The translations under genes and the position numbers were made by a program. From Gemmatimonadaceae bacterium (GTDB lineage: Bacteria; Gemmatimonadota; Gemmatimonadetes; Gemmatimonadales; Gemmatimonadaceae), in assembly GCA_017881465.1 (NCBI GenBank), contig JADGQV010000010.1:1-36733 (forward strand): a DNA stretch of 36,733 nt, given 5' to 3'. The notes under the pieces are model-generated. The model made no database searches. It was not told the DNA's origin and was given only the letters and a program-made list of their open reading frames with translations. Positions 1 through 9,802 of the stretch are shown here, in pieces; within the stretch, counting starts at the first letter, position 1; every line of letters starts with the position of its first letter.

Positions 1-101
1 CGGGATGCGAGGTGTCAGAAGCGTAGTTGCCAGCCATTAGTAAGAGACATGCGACGTTACTATGTGGCGTTCATCGCACGGCGAAAGGGGGAACGAAGGA
101 A

Positions 102-524
102 ATGAACGACATTCTGCGTGAGCGGCTCATTCGCAAGCTCGATACGCTACCCGAGGAGAAGATCTATCAGATCCTCGATTACATCGACTTTCTGGAGTCG
201 AAGTACGCTCCGAAGCTGTCGACCGCGCCGAATCCGTTGAAGCGGTTCGCCGAGGGCGTGGAGGACACGCTGCGCGCCGGAAGAATGTCCGCCGGCGTGA
301 TCGGCGGAACGATGAGTGTGATGAACAAAGCGGTTGGTGTGGTCACCGATGTGGCGAACGCTGGCAAGTCAGTTGCAACGGAGATTGCGGGGGTTGTGTC
401 GGCGGTGACTTCTTCGAAGCCGCCAACGCGGGCGGGGCCGACCGGTCCGGCTGCGACGACAACTCCACCAGCATCACCTTCGGTCCAGAGTCCGCCGCCA
501 CAACCGGGAGATCAGCGTAAGTGA
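102..524 (+). CDS. hypothetical protein with DUF2281-like N-terminus and Pro/Thr-rich C-terminal tail
   Basis: ATG at 102 preceded by a purine-rich SD (gaagga); MNDILRERLIRKLDTLPEEKIYQILDYIDFLESKYAPK; Ala/Gly middle and Pro/Ser/Thr-rich tail. Confidence 0.7.
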   Translation: MNDILRERLIRKLDTLPEEKIYQILDYIDFLESKYAPKLSTAPNPLKRFAEGVEDTLRAGRMSAGVIGGTMSVMNKAVGVVTDVANAGKSVATEIAGVVSAVTSSKPPTRAGPTGPAATTTPPASPSVQSPPPQPGDQRK

Positions 525-1051
525 AGAGTCAATCCTCGCGCTCCAGCACGGCCTCAGCACGAAAGCGGGGCACCACAGGTGGTGCCGCGGCTGCCGCTGC
601 GGCCTCGCGCGCGCGGACGCGTGCGCGCGAAGCCCGGGATGACGACCGGCCATCGGTCTCATCGCCGAGGACGGGTGCCAAGCGCACGCTGATGTCGACG
701 GTCAAGGATCTGCCGAATTTTCTGAGGCTGCTTGGTGGATTGCTGACAGATCGGCGCGTCTCGAACACCGATAAGCTCCTCGTCGCGGGTGCGATCGCGT
801 ACATCGTGATGCCGATGGACTTCATTCCGGACTACATCCCCTTCCTCGGCGAAGTGGACGATTTGTTCGTGCTCGTTCTGGCCCTCCAGCGGCTGATCGC
901 AAATGCGGGGCGGACGGTGATTCAGGATCACTGGATGGGTGATCCTGATCAGCTCAAGGAGCTGGATCTCGAGCGGGTGCTGGTTGCGGCAGCGTTCTTC
1001 CTGCCGCGCAGGATCAGACGGCGGTTGCGGACACTTGGGCGGGATTTCTAG
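521..1051 (+). CDS. YkvA/DUF1232 family membrane protein
   Basis: Core VSNTDKLLVAGAIAYIVMPMDFIPDYIPFLGEVDDLFVLVLALQRLI matches the DUF1232 signature; ATGA overlap with the upstream CDS. Confidence 0.85.
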   Translation: MKSQSSRSSTASARKRGTTGGAAAAAAASRARTRAREARDDDRPSVSSPRTGAKRTLMSTVKDLPNFLRLLGGLLTDRRVSNTDKLLVAGAIAYIVMPMDFIPDYIPFLGEVDDLFVLVLALQRLIANAGRTVIQDHWMGDPDQLKELDLERVLVAAAFFLPRRIRRRLRTLGRDF

Positions 1052-1481
1052 ACCAGCCGCTCTTGTTCTGGCATCGCTCGCCCTGAGCGCTTGCCGCAGC
1101 GCCAACCCAAATGATGCGATGACGATGTCGGGAGGCTGCACGACGCACGTGCGCGCAAAAGGGCCGGCGCCGCGGCTGCCTCAGAGTCCTTCGCTGAGGA
1201 TGGGTTTCGGTGCCGTGATCGGTACTCTCGCGGATTCCGGTGGTGCGCTCCCGCACTATCCGATTCTCGCCACCACTCCTGGCGACGCTCCCGACACACC
1301 GCACGCGTCGGCGACCGCGGACAGCGTCGGAGGATTTGTGTTTGACGCCCTCCCTCCAGGGCGATACCGGCTGTTCGTCCGCGCCTTCGCACATCGTCCC
1401 GATTCGACCCAGATCGAGGTTACGGCCGGACGGGTCGATACGGTGCGTTTGTCGCCTCAGTTCTTCGAGTGTGTCCGGTAG
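1035..1481 (+). CDS. putative lipoprotein with carboxypeptidase-regulatory-like (CarboxypepD_reg/SpaA-like) domain
   Basis: Lipobox-like RPAALVLASLALSAC near the N-terminus; VGGFVFDALPPGRYRLFVRAFAHRPDSTQIEVTAGRVDTVRL; start (TTG 1035) uncertain. Confidence 0.6.
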   Translation: MGGISRPAALVLASLALSACRSANPNDAMTMSGGCTTHVRAKGPAPRLPQSPSLRMGFGAVIGTLADSGGALPHYPILATTPGDAPDTPHASATADSVGGFVFDALPPGRYRLFVRAFAHRPDSTQIEVTAGRVDTVRLSPQFFECVR

Positions 1482-1658
1482 GCGCGCCAGATGTCTTCCA
1501 CAAGGATTCGAGTGGTAACATGTGGGTTGGTGGCTAGTCGCGCGCCCCGGCCTGACGTAACTTGAAGGGGACGCGCGAGCGGAAAGAGCAGAACCCTGGT
1601 CGCACATCTCGGGTGCGGCTTCGCCGCCGTCTTGCCTCATCGATTATCGAACTGACCT

Positions 1659-2114
1659 ATGGACGACCAAAACAAGCCCCTTGCCCCCTGGACCGCTTCA
1701 CGCAGCGCGAAAGAGAAGAACGTCGTGCAGCGCGCCGTCACTGCTCTGCTGGATCAGCTCGCGCCCGAGCGAGTTCTCAAGCGCGGCGATCAGCTCCAGC
1801 TCACGGTCGAACAGCACCGGACGCCAAATGGGTGCGTGTTGCAGGCACCAACGGCGGCGGTAAGCGTGTCGTGGTTCTCCAAGACGGGAAAGGATACGCC
1901 ACTGGGCGAGCTGCACGTCATCGTCTGGAGCGGCACCGTCTCTCGGCGGGGCAGAGCTGCAAACCCGGAAGGCGCCAAGATCCTGAAGGAGCTAGTGCTG
2001 CTCCCCATCGAGGCGCCACTGACCGACTACGTGTGGCGCGCGGCCGACGGAACCGAATATGACACCGCTACCCTCGCAGCGCACTGCATCGCGCTCCTGG
2101 AGGAGCAGATCTGA
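1659..2114 (+). CDS. hypothetical protein
   Basis: ATG-initiated 151-aa ORF, soluble composition, no family recognised. Confidence 0.6.
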   Translation: MDDQNKPLAPWTASRSAKEKNVVQRAVTALLDQLAPERVLKRGDQLQLTVEQHRTPNGCVLQAPTAAVSVSWFSKTGKDTPLGELHVIVWSGTVSRRGRAANPEGAKILKELVLLPIEAPLTDYVWRAADGTEYDTATLAAHCIALLEEQI

Positions 2115-2171
2115 ATTGTTGCAGCGATGAGTGAAGGCGATCAGGCGCCGAGTTTTCACGCGGAGGTTTTC

Positions 2172-2435
2172 GTGAGGCGTTTGGTGCTTTTCCTGGTCGT
2201 GAACGCGGGGGTGGCGCTCTTGTTCAGCGGTTGCGGCCCGCTCCCTCCCGTTATCGAGCCCGCGCCGAATGGCGCCGTAGTCCGCAGCGCTCGCATTGGC
2301 TTGTACACCAAGGCTGTCCTCACCAAGAAAGAGCCGGACACGTTGCTCGCCGAGGACGGCACTATTTGTCGGGTCCCAGCGGATCGGTTTCGGGACACCG
2401 CCGCCCATACTCTCGTCTACTGCAACTGGCAGTAG
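2172..2435 (+). CDS. small putative lipoprotein
   Basis: GTG at 2172 follows GGAGG (2162-2166); MRRLVLFLVVNAGVALLFSGCGPL has a lipobox; the ORF track start at 2127 lacks this arrangement. Confidence 0.6.
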   Translation: MRRLVLFLVVNAGVALLFSGCGPLPPVIEPAPNGAVVRSARIGLYTKAVLTKKEPDTLLAEDGTICRVPADRFRDTAAHTLVYCNWQ

Positions 2436-2513
2436 TACCGCACTCCGGAGCGCGTCCAGACACTTCCTGAGATCGCGACAGCGAAGATCTCGAAAAAAGA
2501 ACGGAAGACGAAC

Positions 2514-2553
2514 GGCCCGGGGCCATCAGCTTTATAGCCGATGGCCCCGGGCC
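2514..2553. terminator. strong hairpin, candidate (bidirectional) transcription terminator
   Basis: Perfect 14-bp inverted repeat GGCCCGGGGCCATC/GATGGCCCCGGGCC with 12-nt loop; flanked by gaaaaaaga on the left and attctttctt on the right. Confidence 0.6.
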
Positions 2554-2707
2554 AGTATTCTTTCTTGTGGTGTCCTACACTCATCCTCCGCATCACCGAC
2601 ATGGACCACTTTCCACGCGCATACGTCGTTTGACGTATTTGGCGTCGGCCTCCCGAAGTGCACCTTGATCTCTCCCGTTCAACTGACACCGAGAGATAGA
2701 GGTCGCA

Positions 2708-3208
2708 ATGAAGGCACTTGTTGTTGTTCTGATTGCTGCAGCCTGGACGTCACCGCTCACTGCCCAGGACAGTACCCGGGCGGCCGCTGACTCGGCGGTA
2801 GCGCCGCAGACACATCTTTACCGCAGTCCCCGCCGCGCTCTGATTCTCGGGAGTTTGATTCCCGGGGCAGGGCATATCTACGCCGGAGAGTACTGGCACG
2901 GGGTCGTGAACTACGAAACGACGGTCGCAGGGATAGGAGGCGGCCTGCTGACGTTCATGATAGACAGGTGCAGCTTCAACTTAGATCCCGAGTGTGATCC
3001 CGGCCCGCAATGGCCTCATCGGGTGCTCGGGGTGACGATGGTTGGACTCGGTTTTTGGCGGTGGATATCAAGTGCGCGTGACGCATCGCGTGCCGCGGAG
3101 CGCGCGAATGAAAGGCACCGTCGCAAAATTGCAAAAGCCAAGCCGATCATCGAGGCCCCTGTTGGGTTGCACGGCAACTGGCGCGCGGGCGTTGCGATCC
3201 CCTGGTAG
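2708..3208 (+). CDS. hypothetical membrane/secreted protein (signal peptide, DUF5683-like LGSLIPGAGHIYAGEYWHG motif)
   Basis: MKALVVVLIAAAWTSPLTAQDS signal peptide; SPRRALILGSLIPGAGHIYAGEYWHGVVNY; AGGT SD upstream. Confidence 0.65.
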   Translation: MKALVVVLIAAAWTSPLTAQDSTRAAADSAVAPQTHLYRSPRRALILGSLIPGAGHIYAGEYWHGVVNYETTVAGIGGGLLTFMIDRCSFNLDPECDPGPQWPHRVLGVTMVGLGFWRWISSARDASRAAERANERHRRKIAKAKPIIEAPVGLHGNWRAGVAIPW

Positions 3209-3298
3209 GATTCCGCCTCATACCTGACGGACCGGGCGGCTGACGATAACTTCCTGCATCGTTCGCCAATCTCTCAGGCATCCTAGAAGGGAGCCAAC

Positions 3299-4060
3299 GT
3301 GAAGAATTACCTGCGCGCGGTCGTTCTCGTTTTGTTCATGTCATCAGCCGCGGGTGCTCAGTCCACGCAGCCGGCTCAACCGACCGCCGAGGAAATTGCC
3401 CAGCGCCAATTGGCGCAGGATGACAAACTCCGGAACGATTGGGCGAATCTCCAGAAATACCGCGAAGCGAACGCCAAACTCTCCCCAGCCGTGAATGACG
3501 AAAACCGCGTAGTCTTCCTCGGCAACTCGATCACCGAGGGATGGGCGCCCTACTTCGCCACCATGTTCCCGGGTAAGCCGTACATCGGCCGTGGCATTGG
3601 CGGTCAGACGACGCCCCAGATGCTCGTCCGCTTCCGGCAGGACGTAATCGACCTCAAACCCAAAGTCGTGGTGGTCCTCGCGGGCACCAACGACATCGCG
3701 GGAAACACCGGGCCCTCTACAATCGAGATGATCGAGGAAAACCTCGCCTCTATGGCGGAGCTGGCGAGCGCGAACGGAATTCGCGTGGTGCTCTCGTCCG
3801 TGCTCCCCGTCTACGACTATCCGTGGAAACCGGGCTTGCAGCCGGCGCCGAAGATCATCGCGCTCAACCACTGGATGAAGGACTACGCCCGCGAACACGG
3901 CGCTGTGTATCTCGACTACCACTCCGCTATGGCCGACGCGCGCGGGGGAATGCGCAGCGAGCTGTCGCCCGACGGAGTTCACCCGAATGAGACCGGCTAC
4001 CGAGTCATGGCGCCTCTCGCAGAGCGGGCAATCGCGGACGCATTGGGCAAAAAACGGTAG
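3299..4060 (+). CDS. secreted SGNH/GDSL-type hydrolase
   Basis: GTG start with AAGGGAG SD; signal peptide; FLGNSITEGW, GRGIGGQTT, VVVVLAGTNDIAG and DGVHPNETGY blocks of SGNH hydrolases. Confidence 0.9.
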   Translation: MKNYLRAVVLVLFMSSAAGAQSTQPAQPTAEEIAQRQLAQDDKLRNDWANLQKYREANAKLSPAVNDENRVVFLGNSITEGWAPYFATMFPGKPYIGRGIGGQTTPQMLVRFRQDVIDLKPKVVVVLAGTNDIAGNTGPSTIEMIEENLASMAELASANGIRVVLSSVLPVYDYPWKPGLQPAPKIIALNHWMKDYAREHGAVYLDYHSAMADARGGMRSELSPDGVHPNETGYRVMAPLAERAIADALGKKR

Positions 4061-4076
4061 TCGCGACTCGACCCGC

Positions 4077-5393
4077 TCAGTTAAATCGCGTCGCCGTCCA
4101 GAGCGACACGCCCGCTACCGCCAACATTCCGAGCGTCACGATCGCCAGCACGGCAGCCCACACCCACGCGAACGCGATCTGCGGCGCCCGCGCCACCAGC
4201 GCAAAACCGATGATTGTCGCCGTCGCCACGCTCACCACGAGCCAGTCTATCCAGGTCCGCCCGCGGACGATCGAGCTCGCGTCCTCGCCCGCGATTCGCG
4301 ATCGCGTGTATTCGGGATCGACTCCGTAGCGCGCACCCTCGGTCGCTGCCGCCTTCTGCCAGCTCACGTGCTCGCTCCGACTCACCGACGACAGCGCGAT
4401 GACCCCGGCGCCGACCGCCATCACGACCGAGCCGCCGATGACCTGCGCCAACACCGAGTGGGAAGCGCCCCGCAGCTCGCCGAAAACGAGAATCCCCCAC
4501 AGTAGTCCCCACAACTGATTCGTGTTCGAGAGAGGAATGCCGCGCGTGATCCCCGCGTACTTGACGGCGTACTGTTGAAACAGATCTCCGACGACCCACA
4601 CGAAACCGCCGGCCAGGAGCCAGAAAAGCACGTGGCGCGCACCTGAGAGCTGGCTCCAGAGCGGACTCACGCCGCCCGAATATGTGACGGCAAGCGCCGT
4701 CATCATCCCCAGCTCTCCAACGGTGAAGAACGTGATGAAGGAGAGCGGACTCATCCCCGTGAGATAGGCCTTGCGATACGGGATGTACATCGTCCCCCAC
4801 AGCACACCGGCGCCCAGGGCGGCGGCGACTCCACGAGCCGCATCGCGCGCCGGCACTTGCGCAGCGGATGCAATCGCCAGCGCGGTCGCCCCAGCGAACA
4901 TGAGCCCAGCACCCCCGAGCACCCCCACCCAGCGGCGCCAATCCGCGCCCCGCAGCTCCTGGAAGAAGAGAATGCCCCAGAAGATTCCGAGCAGGCTGTT
5001 GCTGTTCCACAGCGGGAAAGCGATGCTCAGTCCGACATCGCGCACGGCAAAAATCGCGAGCGTATTTGCAACCGCCCACAGGCAGCCCGCGAGCACTGCC
5101 CACACAATGAGGTGGGGTGCCTGCCGAAGATCTGCCGCGACGTACGACGTTCCCTGGATCAGGGCCGGCAACGTCCACCGCGCCAGAAAGACACCGATCA
5201 CCATGCTGAGCGAGATCACCACTGGCGAGAGCCCAAGCGTCACCAGCTTGGTCGGCGCTTCGGCGGCACCGAGCCACGCCCCGGCTGTAAGTCCACAGAG
5301 CATTCCCACGCTCTGCAGAGTGCGGAGACGGCGAGCGTCCAGTGCGCCCGGCGCAGCGGCGCCGCGAGACTCCTCAGTCCTGATTGCGCTCAA
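4077..5393 (-). CDS. multi-TM sugar transporter, GRP/RhaT/EamA-like
   Basis: Two similar half-repeats (FPLWNSNSLLGIFWGILFFQELRG and IPLSNTNQLWGLLWGILVFGELRG), about 10 TM segments; TTG start. Confidence 0.8.
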   Translation of the reverse strand: MSAIRTEESRGAAAPGALDARRLRTLQSVGMLCGLTAGAWLGAAEAPTKLVTLGLSPVVISLSMVIGVFLARWTLPALIQGTSYVAADLRQAPHLIVWAVLAGCLWAVANTLAIFAVRDVGLSIAFPLWNSNSLLGIFWGILFFQELRGADWRRWVGVLGGAGLMFAGATALAIASAAQVPARDAARGVAAALGAGVLWGTMYIPYRKAYLTGMSPLSFITFFTVGELGMMTALAVTYSGGVSPLWSQLSGARHVLFWLLAGGFVWVVGDLFQQYAVKYAGITRGIPLSNTNQLWGLLWGILVFGELRGASHSVLAQVIGGSVVMAVGAGVIALSSVSRSEHVSWQKAAATEGARYGVDPEYTRSRIAGEDASSIVRGRTWIDWLVVSVATATIIGFALVARAPQIAFAWVWAAVLAIVTLGMLAVAGVSLWTATRFN

Positions 5394-5515
5394 GAAATCC
5401 AGCGCAGCACGAGAAGTCCGGCGGCGAGCACCGCCACCGGCACCCAGAATTGCACATCACGCAGGACGAGACCCAGCCAGCTACTCGATTGCTGCTCACG
5501 GCGATTGTCGCTCAT
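5390..5515 (-). CDS. 41-aa single-TM small membrane protein, translationally coupled to the transporter
   Basis: MSDNRREQQSSSWLGLVLRDVQFWVPVAVLAAGLLVLRWIS; stop TGA overlaps the TTG start of the transporter (TTGA). Confidence 0.5.
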   Translation of the reverse strand: MSDNRREQQSSSWLGLVLRDVQFWVPVAVLAAGLLVLRWIS

Positions 5516-5616
5516 TGGCCTCACTTTGGCGGTCGGCGGGCAATACTGGCCAGGACTGGCGCCATCGCGCAAGACCTGATCACATTGAGTCGTCACTATC
5601 ACCCACGGAGCTCCCA

Positions 5617-6111
5617 TTGAGTAACAAGGAAGACTGGCGCGCGATCGTCGCCTCATCGCTGAATTGGGAGCAGTCGCACTCGTCACTGGAGAACGCGCTC
5701 AAGGGACTTCCCCCCGAGCTCCGCGGCAGGCGACCGAACGGATTACCACACTCAGCGTGGGAGCTGCTCGAGCATATTCGAATCACGCAGCACGATCTGC
5801 TCGATTTCGTCCAGAATCCGGACTACGAGGAAAAGCTCAAATGGCCTGACGACTACTGGCCGCCCAGCGCCGCGCCGGCGAGCGAGAAGGCGTGGAACGA
5901 GAGCGTCTCCGGGTGGAAGAAGGATCGAATGGCGTTCGAGCGCTTCACCACTGACGGCAAGCTGGATCTCACGACGAAGATCCCTCGCGGAACCGGACAG
6001 ACCTATCTGCGAACCGTGCTCGTCGCCGTCACTCACGCTTCCTACCATCTCGCGCAGATCATCACCGTCCGGCAACTTCTCGGAGCGTGGCCGCCGCCCA
6101 AGGCCAAGTAG
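5617..6111 (+). CDS. DinB family protein
   Basis: TTG start with GGAG SD (5606-5609); [17 protein letters not shown] and [21 protein letters not shown] typical of DinB-like four-helix bundles. Confidence 0.85.
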   Translation: MSNKEDWRAIVASSLNWEQSHSSLENALKGLPPELRGRRPNGLPHSAWELLEHIRITQHDLLDFVQNPDYEEKLKWPDDYWPPSAAPASEKAWNESVSGWKKDRMAFERFTTDGKLDLTTKIPRGTGQTYLRTVLVAVTHASYHLAQIITVRQLLGAWPPPKAK

Positions 6112-6576
6112 GTGCGCAGGAAGGCGGAAAACCGGCGGGCGCCGAAAGCAAAGTCGGCCCCCGAGCTCGTAGTGCTCTCGCGCGAAAAGGCCGAGCGTTA
6201 CGAGCCGAGTCTGAAAGAGATCTGTATCTCGATCTCGGACCCGGACGCCAAGCCCGCCGACGTCTCGGCGCGGTTCGTGGCGGTGTTGAGGCTCCATTTC
6301 GACGACGTTACACAGCGCGGCGAGCCATCGGACATTCTCTTCGCGCAGGACCACGCAGGCGCGATCACGGAGTTCCTCGACAAATGGCCGGACGCCGAAC
6401 GCGTGATGGTGCACTGCAACATGGGTGTGAGCCGTTCGCCGGGCGTGGCCCTCGGACTTTGCGATGCGCGCGGCTGGGCGACGGCGGCACTGGAGAGGTC
6501 GCATCCTGGCTGGAACCAGCTGGTGCGCACCATGATGCGCCAGGCGGCAACAAACAATCCTCGGAGATCGACATAA
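6112..6576 (+). CDS. protein tyrosine/dual-specificity phosphatase-like protein
   Basis: P-loop [19 protein letters not shown] (HCX5RS); GTG start abuts the DinB stop. Confidence 0.8.
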   Translation: MRRKAENRRAPKAKSAPELVVLSREKAERYEPSLKEICISISDPDAKPADVSARFVAVLRLHFDDVTQRGEPSDILFAQDHAGAITEFLDKWPDAERVMVHCNMGVSRSPGVALGLCDARGWATAALERSHPGWNQLVRTMMRQAATNNPRRST

Positions 6577-6604
6577 TGCCTCGCGCCCAGTCCGGCGGCT
6601 CCTC

Positions 6605-6640
6605 TGGACGCAAGCCGCACAATGCCATACATTTAGCTAT
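6605..6640 (+). promoter_or_regulatory. candidate sigma-70-like promoter for guaB (leaderless start)
   Basis: TGGACG (6605-6610) - 17 bp - TACATT (6628-6633), each 4/6 match to consensus; predicted TSS next to the ATG at 6639. Confidence 0.25.
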
Positions 6641-8192
6641 GGTAACCACAACTCGGCCATCGAGTAAGCCCGCCTCTCCGGCAAAAACCGGAAGCGGGCT
6701 TTCGCGCATCAAGGCCTCGGCGGCCGCCGAACAAGGGCTACACCGAGTCAGAAACGATGTCGTTCTGACCTTCGATGACGTGCTGCTGACGCCACGTCAT
6801 TCGCTCGTCCACCCCAAGGACGTGAGCACGGGCTCGCTGTTCACCCGCGGCATCCCGCTCAACGTCCCCTTCGCTTCCGCCGCCATGGACACGGTCACCG
6901 AGTCCGACATGGCAATGGCGATGGCCAGGGCAGGTGGAATCGGCGTCATTCACAAGAACATGTCCATCGATCGGCAGGCCGCCGAGGTGGATCGGGTGAA
7001 GAGATCGGAGAGCGGAATGATCCTGAATCCGATCACGCTCTCACCCGATGGAACGCTCCGCGAAGCCGTCGCGCTGATGAAGCGCTTCAAGATCTCCGGC
7101 GTTCCCATCGTGGACCGCGACGACAGGCTCGTTGGAATCATCACCAATCGCGACCTCCAGTTCGAGCGCAACCTCGATCGTTTGCTCCGTGAGGCGATGA
7201 CGTCGAAAAACCTCGTCACCGCCCCCGTCGGCACCACGCTTGACGAAGCCGAAGCCATACTCGGGAAGCACCGCATCGAGAAGCTTCCCGTCGTCGACGA
7301 GCAGGGAATCCTCCGCGGGCTGATCACGGTCAAGGACATCCACAAGCGCCGCGATTTCCCCCACGCCAACAAGGATCAGCACGGACGGCTTCGCGTCGCG
7401 GCGGCCATCGGCGCGGCGAATTATCGCGATCGGGCGCGCGCGCTGGTTGATGCCGGCGTCGATGTACTGATCGTCGACACCGCGCACGGGCACTCCGAGG
7501 GAGTACTCGAAGCAACATCGATCGTTCGCGAGATGTTTCCGGATGTGCAGCTCGTCGCCGGCAATATCGGAACGCGCGCGGGCGCACGGGCGCTGGTCGA
7601 GCGTGGGGTGGATGCGGTGAAAGTCGGTGTCGGACCTGGGTCCATCTGCACGACGCGCATCGTCACAGGCGTCGGAGTTCCCCAGCTCACCGCGATCTTC
7701 GATGCGGTCGAGGGCGCGGGTGACATTCCGGTGATCGCCGACGGTGGAATCAAATATTCCGGCGACATCGTGAAAGCGCTGGCGGCGGGCGCATCCAGCG
7801 TGATGATGGGATCGATGCTCGCTGGCACCGAGGAGAGTCCGGGTGAATCGCTCCTCCTCGAGGGCCGCCGTTTCAAGATGATTCGCGGCATGGGCAGTCT
7901 CTCCGCGATGCAGGATGGAAGCGCCGACCGGTATTTTCAGGAAGGGGAGATGTCCGCCAAGAAGCTGGTACCAGAGGGAATCGAGGGGCGTGTTCCATAC
8001 AAGGGTCCGGTGAGCGACGTGCTGTTCCAGATGGTGGGCGGCCTCCGCAGCGGAATGGGATACGTCGGGTGCGCCGACATCGAACAGCTCCGCACCGAAT
8101 CGGAGTTCGTCCGGATCACCGCCGCCGGGCTTCGCGAATCCCATCCCCACGACGTCACGATTACGCGCGAGTCGCCCAACTACTCGCTGTAG
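6639..8192 (+). CDS. guaB: inosine-5'-monophosphate dehydrogenase
   Basis: [15 protein letters not shown], tandem CBS domains, [61 protein letters not shown]. Alternative start ATG 6576 overlaps the upstream stop (TAATG). Confidence 0.97.
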   Translation: MVTTTRPSSKPASPAKTGSGLSRIKASAAAEQGLHRVRNDVVLTFDDVLLTPRHSLVHPKDVSTGSLFTRGIPLNVPFASAAMDTVTESDMAMAMARAGGIGVIHKNMSIDRQAAEVDRVKRSESGMILNPITLSPDGTLREAVALMKRFKISGVPIVDRDDRLVGIITNRDLQFERNLDRLLREAMTSKNLVTAPVGTTLDEAEAILGKHRIEKLPVVDEQGILRGLITVKDIHKRRDFPHANKDQHGRLRVAAAIGAANYRDRARALVDAGVDVLIVDTAHGHSEGVLEATSIVREMFPDVQLVAGNIGTRAGARALVERGVDAVKVGVGPGSICTTRIVTGVGVPQLTAIFDAVEGAGDIPVIADGGIKYSGDIVKALAAGASSVMMGSMLAGTEESPGESLLLEGRRFKMIRGMGSLSAMQDGSADRYFQEGEMSAKKLVPEGIEGRVPYKGPVSDVLFQMVGGLRSGMGYVGCADIEQLRTESEFVRITAAGLRESHPHDVTITRESPNYSL

Positions 8193-8299
8193 ATTTCCTT
8201 GACATTGCTTCACGCGTCAACACAACTTCTGGCGCCCCTGCAGTGTGGAATGTTTCAGAGTCCCGGCGGCACAGTACCCACGCTTTCGGAGTTTTTCTA

Positions 8300-9802
8300 A
8301 TGGGCATATGGACGAAGAAGAGCATCGCTGTCCTGCAGGCTGAGGCGGCGGGTGAATCCACGGAGCACACGCTTCGACGCGCGCTCGGCGCGCTGAACCT
8401 CACGACGCTGGGCATCGGCGCGATCATCGGCGCCGGCATTTTCGTGCTGACGGGAACAGCGGCCGCGGAGTACGCGGGCCCCGCAATTGTCATCTCGTTC
8501 ATTATATCCGGATTGGGATGCCTTTTCGCGGGACTGTGCTACGCGGAATTCGCGAGCATGATCCCGATCGCCGGCAGCGCCTACACCTACGGCTACGCGA
8601 CACTCGGCGAATTCGTCGCCTGGATCATCGGGTGGGATTTGATCCTCGAGTACCTGTTCGGCGCCTCCACCGTCGCCGTGGGATGGTCGGGGTACTTCTC
8701 GGCGTTCATGAACCAGATCGGCCTTCACATGCCGGCCGCGTTCACGAGTGCGCCGTACGCATACTCCGATATAGAGAAGTACGACCCCGTGACGAAGGCT
8801 CTCATCCAGCCGATCGGCTTCTCTCATACCGGCGCTGTGATCAACCTTCCGGCGATGGTGCTTATCGCGGCGATGACGACGCTCCTCGTCATCGGCATCA
8901 AGGAATCGGCGACCTTTAACAACTTCATCGTCATCCTCAAGGTGACGATCGTGCTCCTCGTGATCGGCTTCGGATTCATGTACGTGAACCAGGCCAACTG
9001 GCATCCGTTCATTCCACCTAACACCGGCCAGTACGGCCACTACGGCTGGAGCGGCATTGTACGCGGCGCGGCGGTGGTGTTCTTCGCCTACATAGGATTC
9101 GACGCGGTGTCGACGGCGGCGCAGGAAGCAAAGAACCCGCAGCGAGACATGCCCATAGGAATCCTCGGATCGCTCGCCGTATGCACGGTGTTGTACATCC
9201 TGATGGCGCTCGTAATGACAGGCCTCGCGCACTACACCGATCTCAACGTGCCGCACCCGGTGTTCGTCGCCATAGAGAAGGCTGGACCGGCGCTAGCGTG
9301 GCTCGGGTCAATCATCAACATCGGCGCGATCGCGGGGCTCGCATCGGTAGTGCTCGTGATGCTCATGGGTCAGCCGCGCATCTTCTACTCGATGGCGCGT
9401 GACGGGCTCCTCCCGCCAGTCTTCGGAAAGGTCCATCCCCGCTTCAAGACTCCTTATGTCACCACGATTCTCACCGGCATAGTCGCGGCGATCGTCGCGG
9501 GACTCTTCCCGATCGGCCTCCTGGGTGAGCTCGTGTCGATCGGAACGCTGCTCGCATTCGTCATCGTTTGCGCGGGCATCATCGTGCTGCGCTACAAGTC
9601 GCCGAATCTGGCGCGTCCGTTCCGGACCCCACTGGTGCCGCTCGTGCCGATTCTCGGCATCCTCATCTGCGGCTACATGATGACCAGCCTGCCGAAGGCG
9701 ACGTGGGAGCGGCTTATCTACTGGATGATCATCGGGCTCGTGATCTACTTCTTCTACAGCAGATCGCACTCGAAGCTGGCCCGCGCGGAAGGCAGTGCTT
9801 GA
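8300..9802 (+). CDS. APC-superfamily amino acid permease (CAT-like)
   Basis: [43 protein letters not shown]; multiple TM segments. Confidence 0.93.
   Translation: MGIWTKKSIAVLQAEAAGESTEHTLRRALGALNLTTLGIGAIIGAGIFVLTGTAAAEYAGPAIVISFIISGLGCLFAGLCYAEFASMIPIAGSAYTYGYATLGEFVAWIIGWDLILEYLFGASTVAVGWSGYFSAFMNQIGLHMPAAFTSAPYAYSDIEKYDPVTKALIQPIGFSHTGAVINLPAMVLIAAMTTLLVIGIKESATFNNFIVILKVTIVLLVIGFGFMYVNQANWHPFIPPNTGQYGHYGWSGIVRGAAVVFFAYIGFDAVSTAAQEAKNPQRDMPIGILGSLAVCTVLYILMALVMTGLAHYTDLNVPHPVFVAIEKAGPALAWLGSIINIGAIAGLASVVLVMLMGQPRIFYSMARDGLLPPVFGKVHPRFKTPYVTTILTGIVAAIVAGLFPIGLLGELVSIGTLLAFVIVCAGIIVLRYKSPNLARPFRTPLVPLVPILGILICGYMMTSLPKATWERLIYWMIIGLVIYFFYSRSHSKLARAEGSA

Noticed and set aside
4081-5277. 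398-aa minus-strand ORF overlapping the transporter in another frame
   Set aside because: Arg/Gly/Ala-rich translation with no fold signal; shadow ORF of a clear multi-TM CDS in GC-rich DNA
4771-5616. N-terminal part of the 446-aa ORF that includes DinB
   Set aside because: Antisense to the transporter; a good SD and TTG at 5617 mark the DinB start
7041-8213. 390-aa ORF antisense to guaB
   Set aside because: His/Arg/Asp-rich, no recognisable motif; typical high-GC antisense shadow of a well-supported CDS
8199-8227. TTGACA at 8199-8204 upstream of the permease as a -35 box
   Set aside because: The hexamer is perfect but the sequence 17 bp downstream (ACAACT) is a poor -10; not strong enough to call
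8297-9256. 319-aa ORF antisense to the APC permease
   Set aside because: Charged low-complexity translation opposite TM-coding sequence; shadow ORF
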